Of a stretch of DNA of 64,000 bases, positions 57,432 through 64,000 are shown piece by piece; positions within the stretch are counted from its first letter, which is position 1, and every line of letters starts with the position of its first letter. Below the pieces are notes generated by a model, which saw only the letters and a list, made by a program, of their open reading frames with translations, did not search any database and was not told where the DNA came from. A program made the position numbers and the translations under genes. The stretch is from an uncultured Nocardioides sp. (GTDB lineage Bacteria; Actinomycetota; Actinomycetes; Propionibacteriales; Nocardioidaceae): NCBI RefSeq assembly GCF_947489365.1, contig NZ_CANLDB010000010.1, forward strand, positions 31,750 to 95,749, given 5' to 3'.

Positions 57432-58532
57432 TCAGCTGATCTGGTCGACGATCTCCGTCGCCTCGCTGCTGACGTCGTCCGAGAGCGGCGCGGAGCCGGC
57501 GGTCTCGGCCGCGGCCTCCTGGCCCTCCGGGCTCACGACGTAGGACAGGTAGGCCTTGACCAGCGCGGCCTCGTCGGCGTCCTCGTAGGTCGGGCACGCG
57601 ATCATGTACGACGCGAGGACGACCGGGTAGACGCCGGCCTCCTCGGTCTCACGGTCGATGTCGACGGCCATCGAGTTGGCCTCGCGGCCCTCGACGCGCG
57701 GGGAGGCGTTGATGATCTCCGCCGCGGCCTCGGGGCTGGGGGCCACGAACTCGTCGCCGACCTGCACGGTCGCGGCGGACAGGTCGCCGGCCTGGCTGGC
57801 GTCGGCGTACCCGATGGTCCCGTCACCGCCGCCGACGGCCTCGACCACGCCGGAGGTGCCGGTCGCGGCCTCGCCGCCCTGGATCGGCCACACGTCGCTG
57901 GGCTCCTCGCTCCAGCCGCCGGCGGCCGCGAGGTACTCGGTGAAGTTCTCGGTGGTGCCCGAGTCGTCACCGCGGTGGACCGGGGTGATGGCGGTGTCGG
58001 GCAGGTCCACGCCGTCGTTCGTGGCGGCGATCGCGGGGTCGTCCCACGTCGTGATGTCGCCCTCGAAGATGCCGGTGATCGTCTCGGGGTCGAGCTGGAG
58101 CTCGTCGACGCCCTCGAGGTTGAAGATGACGGCGATCGGGCTGACGTACGCCGGGACCTCGATGGGGTCCTCGCCGCTGCAGCGCTCGGTCGCGGCGGTC
58201 AGCTCCTCGTCGTCCATGTAGGCGTCGGAGCCGGCGAACGCGACGCCGCCGTCGATGAACTGCTCGCGGCCGCCGCTGGAGCCGATGGGGTCGTAGTTGA
58301 CCGTGACGTCGGGGTTGGCGTCCAGGAAGCCGGACTGCCACGCGCCCTGCGCGGCCTCCTGCGAGGACGCGCCGGCACCGGCGATGGTGCCGGACAGGCC
58401 GGTCTCCTCGGCGCCGGAGTCGGTCGAGCCGCCCTCGTTGCCGGCGCTGCAGCCGACGAGGACGACGGACAGCGCCACGGCCGCGAGGCCGGGCACGAGG
58501 GCCCGGGGGGACCGCTGGGAAGTGATGCGCAC
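57432..58532 (-). CDS. pstS: Phosphate-binding lipoprotein PstS
   Basis: The start is GTG at 58532, with AGGAG 6 bases upstream; the frame continues upstream without support. The product of about 366 aa has a lipobox (VALSVVLVGC). The phosphate-binding motifs are 'GTIAGAGASSQEAAQGAWQS', 'NYDPIGSSGGREQFIDGGVA', 'FAGSDAYMDDEELTAATERC' and 'PVHRGDDSGTTENFTEYLAA'. It captures phosphate outside the membrane for PstCAB. It is the first gene of the operon and follows a PhoP-box-like repeat. Confidence 0.97.
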   Translation of the reverse strand: MRITSQRSPRALVPGLAAVALSVVLVGCSAGNEGGSTDSGAEETGLSGTIAGAGASSQEAAQGAWQSGFLDANPDVTVNYDPIGSSGGREQFIDGGVAFAGSDAYMDDEELTAATERCSGEDPIEVPAYVSPIAVIFNLEGVDELQLDPETITGIFEGDITTWDDPAIAATNDGVDLPDTAITPVHRGDDSGTTENFTEYLAAAGGWSEEPSDVWPIQGGEAATGTSGVVEAVGGGDGTIGYADASQAGDLSAATVQVGDEFVAPSPEAAAEIINASPRVEGREANSMAVDIDRETEEAGVYPVVLASYMIACPTYEDADEAALVKAYLSYVVSPEGQEAAAETAGSAPLSDDVSSEATEIVDQIS

Positions 58533-58621
58533 TTCGTACTCCTGGTTCGTGTTCACTGCAGGGGTGATCTCGTTGACGTCGCAGACGCTAGGGAGCCGAG
58601 GTGACACGTCCGGCCGTCGGC

Positions 58622-58639
58622 GGTGAACGAGCGGTGAAC
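58622..58639 (-). promoter_or_regulatory. PhoP-box-like direct repeat before pstS
   Basis: On the minus strand GTTCACC occurs twice, perfectly, 11 bp apart (58633-58639 and 58622-58628). A degenerate unit (TGTCACC, 58600-58606) is a further 22 bp downstream, in phase. This fits the actinobacterial PHO box. It lies about 90 bp before the pstS start. Confidence 0.8.
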
Positions 58640-58781
58640 GGGGGCGGGAGACTCGGCGCCGGGACGGCGAAACGAGAGACGCAGGTCACGCGCGGCGCCG
58701 CCCGGTGGGGCAGAGTTCGCCCACCCGAGACCGGGGCGTGACCCGCGGCGCGGGTCGGGCCACGTCGGGCCGGGACCAGCG

Positions 58782-59678
58782 CTAGCGGCCGAGGGGCGCG
58801 TCGAGGGGCCCGCAGGCGAGCACCAGCCCGTCACGGTGGTGCGCGACGAGGAGCCCGGCCGGCTCCAGGCGGGGCTCGGACGAGCCCAGGGCGGCGTACA
58901 CCAGCGGCAGCACGGGCCGGTGGGTGCACAGCACGACCGGCCGGCCGAGGTCGCGGGCCTCCTCGACGACGTCGCGGACGCCGGCCGCGGTGGCGCCCTC
59001 CTCGCTGAGCGCGTCGCGGTTGCGGACCTTGCGCGCCAGCGTGGCGGCGTACGGCGCGACCGTCTGGGTGCAGCGCGTGCTGGGCGAGGTCACGACCCGC
59101 TCGACGCCGTACGCCGAGAGGACGGGGACGAGGCGCTCGGCCTGCCGCTCCCCCGACGCCGTGAGGGGGCGGACGCGGTCGTCGCGGCGCCAGGCCTTGC
59201 GCGAGTGGGCGTCGGCGTGGCGCAGGACCAGCAGCGGGTCGCTGCGCCGCTGGTGGACGGCGGCCTCGCGCACGGTGGCGCGGTCGCGGGAGTACGTGAG
59301 CCGCGCCAGCGCGTCCGCCCACGGCATCCAGACGACCTCGTCGATCTCGTCGGCGCGGCGGTAGCCCGCGACGTCGTCGTCCCCGAGGACGCTCGCGGTC
59401 CAGTAGTGGACGGTCTTGCTGCGTCGCGCGCGCCCGGAGCCGACGGTGTAGCGCTGCTCGGTGAGGGCGACACCGAGGAGCACGTCGAGCCCGGTCTCCT
59501 CGGCCACCTCGCGGAGGGCCGCTGTGGTGGCGTGCTCGCCGCGGTCGAGCTTGCCCTTGGGCAGCGACCAGTCGTCGTAGCGGGGTCGGTGGACCAGGAG
59601 CACCTCGGGCGGACCGCCCCGGGACGTCCGCCGCGTCACCACCGCGCCGGCGGCGACCACGTGCCTGTGCTGCGCCAT
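58782..59678 (-). CDS. MutT1-like NUDIX hydrolase fused to a histidine phosphatase domain
   Basis: I chose the ATG at 59678 (MAQHRHVVAAGAVV) over the GTG at 59693. The product is about 298 aa. Residues 1-140 are a NUDIX domain with the box 'GKLDRGEHATTAALREVAEE' followed by TGL (G-x5-E-x7-R-E-x-x-E-E). Residues 150-298 are a histidine phosphatase domain with 'LLVLRHADAHSRKAWRRDDR' (R-H-A) and 'VVLCTHRPVLPLVYA'. This fusion is the mycobacterial MutT1 arrangement, which hydrolyses 8-oxo-dGTP and diadenosine polyphosphates. It lies after pstS on the same strand but reads separately. Confidence 0.9.
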   Translation of the reverse strand: MAQHRHVVAAGAVVTRRTSRGGPPEVLLVHRPRYDDWSLPKGKLDRGEHATTAALREVAEETGLDVLLGVALTEQRYTVGSGRARRSKTVHYWTASVLGDDDVAGYRRADEIDEVVWMPWADALARLTYSRDRATVREAAVHQRRSDPLLVLRHADAHSRKAWRRDDRVRPLTASGERQAERLVPVLSAYGVERVVTSPSTRCTQTVAPYAATLARKVRNRDALSEEGATAAGVRDVVEEARDLGRPVVLCTHRPVLPLVYAALGSSEPRLEPAGLLVAHHRDGLVLACGPLDAPLGR

Positions 59679-59722
59679 GGCGGCTAGTCTCACAGCACCC
59701 GCGACCCAGGAGGACCCGCCCC

Positions 59723-60805
59723 ATGCGCAGACGGCTCGTGGTCGTCGTCGGCGGGCTCGTGGCCCTCGCGCTGGTGGCCGGTGCCGCGGTCGTCGCCTAC
59801 CGGGTCGTCACCGCGCCCGAGGGCGACCTCGTCCGCGCCGCCGAGGTGTCCCCGGCGTCGTCGCAGCGGCTCTCGTTCACCGACTGGGCCGGGGTGCGCG
59901 AGGAGGTCGGGGCGGACGTCGACGCGGACTCGCCGGGCAGCGTCGTGACCCGGTTCCTCGACGACGCCTTCGCCTCCGACCTGACGTCGACCTCGGCGAT
60001 GGTGTCGTCCGCGGCGGGCCTGCAGGACTCCTTCGGTCTCTCCCCCGCGACGGTCGGCTGGGAGGGGTTCAGCCAGTCCGCGGACGGCCAGGTCGTCGCC
60101 CTCGGCGTCGAGGACGACGACGCGGAGGCGCTCGCCGGCACGCTCGACGACCTCGGCTACACGGCCCCGTCGGCGGACGACGGCGTGTGGGACGGCGGAG
60201 CGGACCTGCTCGCGCGGGTGGACCCCACGATCAGCGCGGTGTTCGGGTACGTCGTCGTGCTGGCCGACCAGGGCCTGGTGCTGACGTCGGACTCCCGCGG
60301 CTACCTCGACACCGCGCGCGACGCGGCCCTCGGCGACGAGCCGTCGATGGCCGAGGAGGTCGGCGACGCCGTCGGTGCGGTGTCCGACGGCGTGGCACCG
60401 CTCGCGGCCGCGGTCGCCACCGCCGAGTGGGCCTGCGTCGAGCTCGGGACCTCGCGCACCGACCCCGAGGCCCAGGCGACGTCCGAGCGGCTCGTCGACG
60501 CCGCGGTGGCCGAGGGCGGCGACGTCGACCCGATCACCGCCTTCGCGATGGCCGAGATGACGGGCGGCGGCGTCCGGACCGCCCTGTCGTTCGAGACCGA
60601 GGACCAGGCGCGGGACAACGCCGACCCGCGGGCCCGGCTGGCCTCGGGTCCGGCGACCGGGCAGGGCGGGAGCTTCCGGACGCGGTTCGCGCTGGACTCG
60701 GTGGTGGCCGACGGGCGGACCGTCGTCCTCGAGATGGACCCGCGGCCCCGGCAGCTGCTGCTCTCGGACCTGTCGAGCGGTCCGCTGCTGTTCGCGACCT
60801 GCTGA
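59723..60805 (+). CDS. Membrane-anchored or exported protein of unknown function
   Basis: The 360-aa protein has AGGAGG 7-8 bases before its ATG. A basic start 'MRRRL' and one hydrophobic segment (VVVVGGLVALALVAGAAVVA) give an anchor or uncleaved signal. The outer domain of about 330 aa is acidic, with 'SQRLSFTDWAGVREEVGADV', 'VGWEGFSQSADGQVVALGVE' and 'IDSRGYLDTARDAAL'-like repeats of strand and helix. I do not recognise a family with confidence. It is divergent from the MutT1-type gene, with 44 bp between the two starts. The C-terminal Cys is the last residue (LLFATC). Confidence 0.65.
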   Translation: MRRRLVVVVGGLVALALVAGAAVVAYRVVTAPEGDLVRAAEVSPASSQRLSFTDWAGVREEVGADVDADSPGSVVTRFLDDAFASDLTSTSAMVSSAAGLQDSFGLSPATVGWEGFSQSADGQVVALGVEDDDAEALAGTLDDLGYTAPSADDGVWDGGADLLARVDPTISAVFGYVVVLADQGLVLTSDSRGYLDTARDAALGDEPSMAEEVGDAVGAVSDGVAPLAAAVATAEWACVELGTSRTDPEAQATSERLVDAAVAEGGDVDPITAFAMAEMTGGGVRTALSFETEDQARDNADPRARLASGPATGQGGSFRTRFALDSVVADGRTVVLEMDPRPRQLLLSDLSSGPLLFATC

Positions 60806-60848
60806 GCCCCGGACACGCGCGCCGGGCACGGGCCCCGGACATGACGAA

Positions 60849-60875
60849 GCCCCGACCGGCAGTGCCGGTCGGGGC
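60849..60875. terminator. Strong bidirectional hairpin
   Basis: GCCCCGACCGGC-agt-GCCGGTCGGGGC, 12-bp perfect arms with a 3-base loop, lies between the convergent stops of the unknown protein gene (+) and the cold-shock gene (-). A classic intrinsic terminator stem. Confidence 0.85.
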
Positions 60876-60901
60876 CTCGAGAAGTTCTGGTGTCGCTCGG
60901 A

Positions 60902-61105
60902 TCAGACCGGGCGAACGTTCTCCGCCTGGGGACCCTTGGGGCCCTGGGTGACGTCGAACTCGACCTTCTGGTTCTCGTCCAGGGACTTGTAGCCCTGGGT
61001 CTGGATCGCCGAGTAGTGCACGAAGACGTCGTCGCCGCCGTCCTCCTGCGCGATGAAGCCGAAGCCCTTCTCAGCGTTGAACCACTTCACGGTGCCTTGA
61101 GCCAT
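60902..61105 (-). CDS. Cold-shock domain protein, CspA family
   Basis: The 67-aa single-domain protein is 'MAQGTVKWFNAEKGFGFIAQ' followed by 'EDGGDDVFVHYSAI', with both RNA-binding motifs intact (K-G-F-G-F-I and V-F-V-H). It binds single-stranded RNA and DNA as a chaperone. GAGGAG lies 10 bases before the ATG. The 5' region to about 61218 has no gene and could be the long untranslated leader common for csp transcripts. Confidence 0.96.
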   Translation of the reverse strand: MAQGTVKWFNAEKGFGFIAQEDGGDDVFVHYSAIQTQGYKSLDENQKVEFDVTQGPKGPQAENVRPV

Positions 61106-61369
61106 GGTGCTGGTACTCCTCTATCAGTGTGAGTCGCCACCTCGGCGACCCGCCACAGGTAATGCGGGTGACACGTCGCTCCCACCCGCAGCAAGGAGCT
61201 GACGGAAAGAAACGCCGTTGGACACGAACTCCGCGGGCGTTCGACCTGCAAAGACACATGCACCTGTAACGCCTCCGACAGTACCAAGCCGTCCCCCTCC
61301 TCGCGCCATCCCCGCGTCCGAACTGTGGATGACCACCACGGGAACAAAGACCGATTGCCCAGGGTTACC

Positions 61370-61384
61370 ATTGCCGAAAGCAAT
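61370..61384. promoter_or_regulatory. Inverted repeat before the marR-type gene
   Basis: ATTGC-cgaaa-GCAAT lies 17 bp before the regulator start in an A/T-richer patch and is followed by a further CATTG. It is a candidate operator for MarR autoregulation. Confidence 0.5.
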
Positions 61385-61401
61385 CATTGTGGGAGGAACG
61401 G

Positions 61402-61926
61402 ATGTCAGTCACCGACGCGGACGCCGGCCTGCGGGCCAGCCGCGAGATCGTCGAGGCCCTGCGTCTCATCGGTCCGCTGCGCCGCGAGATCGCCCGGCTC
61501 GTGCCCGACGAGGTCGGTCCCGGGGGCCTGACCGCGCTGCGGGTGATCTCCGAGACCAGCGCCCAGGGCGGCGCCGCCCGCGTCAGCGACATCGCTGCCG
61601 CGCAGCACGTCGGGCTGCCCGTGGCGAGCCGGCAGGTCCGCCAGCTCGAGGACGACGGCCTCGTCGCCCGCGAGGTCTCCCCCGACGACCGCCGGGCCCA
61701 CCGGCTGTCGCTGACGGAGTCCGGCCGCGCCCTGCTCACCCGGGTCCACGCGGACCTCATCGCCTCGATCGACACCGTCCTCGGCGACTGGGACCCCGCG
61801 GACGCCGTCACGCTGGCCCGCCTCATGGCGCGGCTGCACGAGGGCGTCTCCCGGCTGCCCGACGCCGTCCCCCACGACCCGACCACCCACACCACCCCTC
61901 GCACCCTGCAGGAGAGCGCTCGATGA
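61402..61926 (+). CDS. MarR-family transcriptional regulator
   Basis: The ATG at 61402 has GGAGG 6 bases upstream, giving about 174 aa. The winged helix has 'RVSDIAAAQHVGLPVASRQV' followed by 'RQLEDDGLVAREVSPDDRRA' (the D-x-R-x-x wing of MarR) and 'HRLSLTESGRALLTRVHADL'. The stop overlaps the MFS start by 4 bp (ATGA). MarR proteins usually repress the adjacent efflux gene and are released by small phenolic or drug-like ligands. Confidence 0.92.
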   Translation: MSVTDADAGLRASREIVEALRLIGPLRREIARLVPDEVGPGGLTALRVISETSAQGGAARVSDIAAAQHVGLPVASRQVRQLEDDGLVAREVSPDDRRAHRLSLTESGRALLTRVHADLIASIDTVLGDWDPADAVTLARLMARLHEGVSRLPDAVPHDPTTHTTPRTLQESAR

Positions 61927-63668
61927 CCACCGCACCACCCGACCCGACCACCCGCGCGGAGAGCGAGGCGGCCACCCCGGCCACCCCGGCCGCCGACTCC
62001 CCCGCGCCCATGACGCCGCGGGAGATCATCACCGCCCTGTCGGGGCTGATGATGGGCATGCTCGTCGCGATCCTGTCGAGCACCGTCGTGTCGACGTCGC
62101 TGCCGCGGATCATCGCCGACCTCGGCGGCGGGCAGTCGTCGTACACCTGGGTCGTCACCGCGACCCTGCTCGCCATGACCGTCTCCACGCCGGTCTGGGG
62201 GAAGCTCGCCGACATCTTCGACCGCAAGCTGCTCCTGCAGCTCTCGCTCGGCCTGTTCACGATCGGCTCCGTGCTGGCGGCGTTCAGCCAGAGCGCCGGT
62301 CAGCTCATCGCCTGCCGCGGCGTCCAGGGCCTCGGTGTCGGCGGCCTGATGTCGCTGGCGATCATCGTGATCTCCGACATCATCAGCCCGCGTGAGCGCG
62401 GCAAGTACATGGGCGTGCTCGGCGGCGTCATGTCGATCGGCACCATCGGCGGCCCGCTGCTCGGCGGCCTCGTCACCGACGCCATCGGCTGGCGCGCGAA
62501 CTTCTTCCTCGTCGTCCCGCTCTCGCTGGGTGCCCTGCTGGTCATCCAGAAGACGCTGCACCTGCCGAAGCGCGCGCGGACCGGCGACGTCCGCCTCGAC
62601 TACCTCGGCGCCTTCCTCGTGACCGCCGCGGTCTCGACCCTGCTGATCTGGGTGACGCTGGCCGGCTCGAGCTTCGACTGGGCGTCGGTGACGTCGTACG
62701 TGATGGTCGGCGGCTCGATCCTCGCCGCCGTCCTGTTCGTGCTGGTCGAGCGCAAGGCGCACTCGCCGCTGCTGCCGATGTGGCTGTTCAGGAACCGAAC
62801 CGTCGTGCTGACGATCATCGCGAGCATCGCGGTCGGCGTGGCGATGTTCGGGACGACCGTGTTCCTGTCGCAGTACATGCAGCTCGCCCGCGGCGAGACC
62901 CCGACCACGTCCGGCCTGCTGACGCTGCCGATGGTGCTCGGCTCGGTGGTCTCGTCGATCGTGATCGGCCAGCTCATCAGCCGCACGGGCGTCTGGAAGC
63001 GCTACATGGTCACCGGCACGCTGTTCCTCACCGTCGGCCTCGCGCTGATGGGGACCATCCACTACGACACGCCGTTCTGGCACCTCGTGATCTTCATGGC
63101 GATCGTCGGCATCGGCATCGGCGCCGTGATGCAGAACCTCATGCTCGTCACCCAGAACGTGCTCCCCGTGACCGAGATGGGCGCCGGCTCCTCGTCGGTG
63201 ACCTTCTTCCGCAGCCTCGGCGGCGCGGTCGGCGTCTCCGCGATGGGCGCGCTGCTCGGCAGCCAGGCCTCCAGCCGGATCACCGACGGCCTGCTCTCGC
63301 TCGGCGTCCCCGCCTCGGCGATGGGCTCCGGCGGCAGCGGCCAGATCCCCGACCTGTCCGAGCTGCCCGGCCCGGTGCGCCTGGTCGTCGAGCAGTCGTA
63401 CGGCGAGGCCGTGGCGCACGTCTTCCTCGCCGCCGTCCCGCTGGCGATCGTCGCCTTCATCGCGGTCGCGCTGCTGCCCAACCTGCCGCTCGGCACCAAG
63501 ACCGGCATCGAGCAGATGGCCGAGGAGCGAGCCCTCGCCGAGGGCGCCACCGAGCCCGAGCCGGAGACCGGCCCGGCCGCCCGGGGGTCCGAGACCGCTG
63601 CCGCGGTCGACGACCCGCACGAGCCCGGTGCCCACAAGGCCGAGTCGGTGGGCACCCACCGCCGCTGA
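61923..63668 (+). CDS. MFS multidrug exporter, DHA2 (14-TM) family
   Basis: The 581-aa protein has a Pro/Ala-rich cytoplasmic N-terminus, then about 14 membrane segments. Motif A is present as 'VWGKLADIFDRKLLLQLSLG', with 'ACRGVQGLGVGGLMSLAIIV' (motif B, R-x-x-Q-G) and 'LGGVMSIGTIGGPLLGGLVT' (motif C, typical of drug antiporters). The C-terminal 60 residues are acidic and low-complexity. It should export a toxic compound by proton antiport. It is coupled to the MarR gene, which likely controls it. Confidence 0.93.
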   Translation: MTTAPPDPTTRAESEAATPATPAADSPAPMTPREIITALSGLMMGMLVAILSSTVVSTSLPRIIADLGGGQSSYTWVVTATLLAMTVSTPVWGKLADIFDRKLLLQLSLGLFTIGSVLAAFSQSAGQLIACRGVQGLGVGGLMSLAIIVISDIISPRERGKYMGVLGGVMSIGTIGGPLLGGLVTDAIGWRANFFLVVPLSLGALLVIQKTLHLPKRARTGDVRLDYLGAFLVTAAVSTLLIWVTLAGSSFDWASVTSYVMVGGSILAAVLFVLVERKAHSPLLPMWLFRNRTVVLTIIASIAVGVAMFGTTVFLSQYMQLARGETPTTSGLLTLPMVLGSVVSSIVIGQLISRTGVWKRYMVTGTLFLTVGLALMGTIHYDTPFWHLVIFMAIVGIGIGAVMQNLMLVTQNVLPVTEMGAGSSSVTFFRSLGGAVGVSAMGALLGSQASSRITDGLLSLGVPASAMGSGGSGQIPDLSELPGPVRLVVEQSYGEAVAHVFLAAVPLAIVAFIAVALLPNLPLGTKTGIEQMAEERALAEGATEPEPETGPAARGSETAAAVDDPHEPGAHKAESVGTHRR

Positions 63669-63750
63669 CCGCTCACCCGGCCCGGCCCCGACGGAACCGT
63701 GCTGGCGTCCCGATGCAGTCGATGCGTCGGGGCGCCCGCACCGTCATGTC
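63669..63750. other. Non-coding spacer after MFS gene
   Basis: No gene or hairpin of note is seen in this stretch. The remaining 250 bases to the window edge are filled by the 32-bp-period array listed next. Confidence 0.6.
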
Positions 63751-64000
63751 GCCGAGTCGGCCCCAACGCTCACCTCAGGAGCGCCGAGTCGGCCCCAACG
63801 CTCACCTCAGGAGCGCCGAGTCGGCCCGAACGCTCACCTCAGGAGCGCCGAGTCGGCCCGAACGTACGGCGTTCGGGCCGACTCGGGGTCATACGGCGGT
63901 GCGTTCGGGCCGACTCGACGTCGTACGGCGGTGCGTTCGGGCCGACTCGACGTCGTACGGCGGTGCGTTCGGGCCGACTCGACGTCGTACGGCGGTGCGT
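63751..64000. repeat. 32-bp-period array after the MFS gene, with orientation switch
   Basis: Four plus-oriented units begin GCCGAGTCGGCC at 63751, 63783, 63815 and 63847, then continue (C)AACGCTCACCTCAGGAGC. The junction at about 63855-63877 is a hairpin (GCCCGAACG-tacgg-CGTTCGGGC). Four minus-oriented units follow (GGGCCGACTCG; GCCGACTC at 63877, 63909, 63941 and 63973), again 32 bp apart, with a different second half (acgtcgtacggcggtgc). The array runs off the window. Confidence 0.9.

Noticed and set aside
61106..61401. Small gene in the cold-shock upstream region
   Set aside because: Frames there lack ribosome binding sites and have no family look; the stretch is more likely the csp leader plus the marR promoter.
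63751..64000. CRISPR array
   Set aside because: The 32-bp units are contiguous and there are no unique spacers between them; half of the units are inverted.
1..64000. tRNA, rRNA or metabolite riboswitch
   Set aside because: I saw no tRNA-like cloverleaf with a TTCGA(A/T)TC arm, no rRNA and no recognisable riboswitch core in the intergenic regions; a covariance-model scan would settle this.

Overview
The window is high-GC DNA, above 70% over most of its length judging by eye. It reads as an actinobacterial chromosome. Supporting genes are mycothiol synthase (mshD), the orphan nitrogen regulator glnR, a DUF1416/CysA-type sulfurtransferase pair, a MutT1-type NUDIX-phosphatase fusion and a DUF4012 protein. 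Many genes start with GTG and overlap their neighbour by 4 bp. A Nocardioides-like member of the Propionibacteriales is my best guess; this is inference from gene content and style, with no search behind it.

Layout. 1-14.7 kb: one long minus-strand surface-polysaccharide operon, transcribed toward base 1 and running off the window. Its order is aminotransferase, sugar-phosphate transferase, NeuD/PglD-type acetyltransferase, wecB, wecC, a bi-domain oxidoreductase, a heparinase-like lyase, then glycosyltransferases with a Wzy-like polymerase and a Wzx-like flippase. 14.8-19.5 kb: VanZ-like protein, a soluble PAS histidine kinase, a DUF4012 protein and a small exported protein. 19.7-25.1 kb: ygfZ, a Fur-family regulator and two tandem paralogous exported sulfatases. 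25.1-31.5 kb: a DUF3626-like protein, a tightly coupled permease / sensor kinase / glycerate kinase operon, and a secreted trypsin-like protease. 31.5-35.3 kb: nitrobindin-like protein, DsrE, dtd, and a sulfur-metabolism gene set (DUF1416, sulfurtransferase, DUF4395, thioredoxin-like) that contains a short Cys-bearing leader peptide.

35.6-44.5 kb: a complete carbohydrate uptake and catabolism operon (binding protein, ATPase, permease, two FGGY kinases, a histidine phosphatase, a 2-hydroxyacid dehydrogenase) with a divergent DeoR regulator; its substrate is unknown. 44.5-47.7 kb: exported metallophosphoesterase, MoaD-like protein, glnR and mshD. 47.9-58.5 kb: an esterase, then a phosphate block: ppk, a PhoU-like DUF47 protein and Pit, and pstB/pstA/pstC/pstS. 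Direct repeats resembling PhoP boxes lie before both ppk and pstS. A nuclease-like gene between pit and pstB is bracketed by two copies of a long hairpin. 58.8-63.7 kb: MutT1-type enzyme, an unknown anchored protein, a cold-shock protein, and a MarR regulator coupled to a 14-TM-type MFS exporter.

The most unusual non-coding signals are two 32-bp-period arrays. One lies between convergent mshD and the esterase gene, the other after the MFS gene. Each array switches orientation in its middle, and both share the core GCCGAGTCGGC but otherwise differ in sequence.
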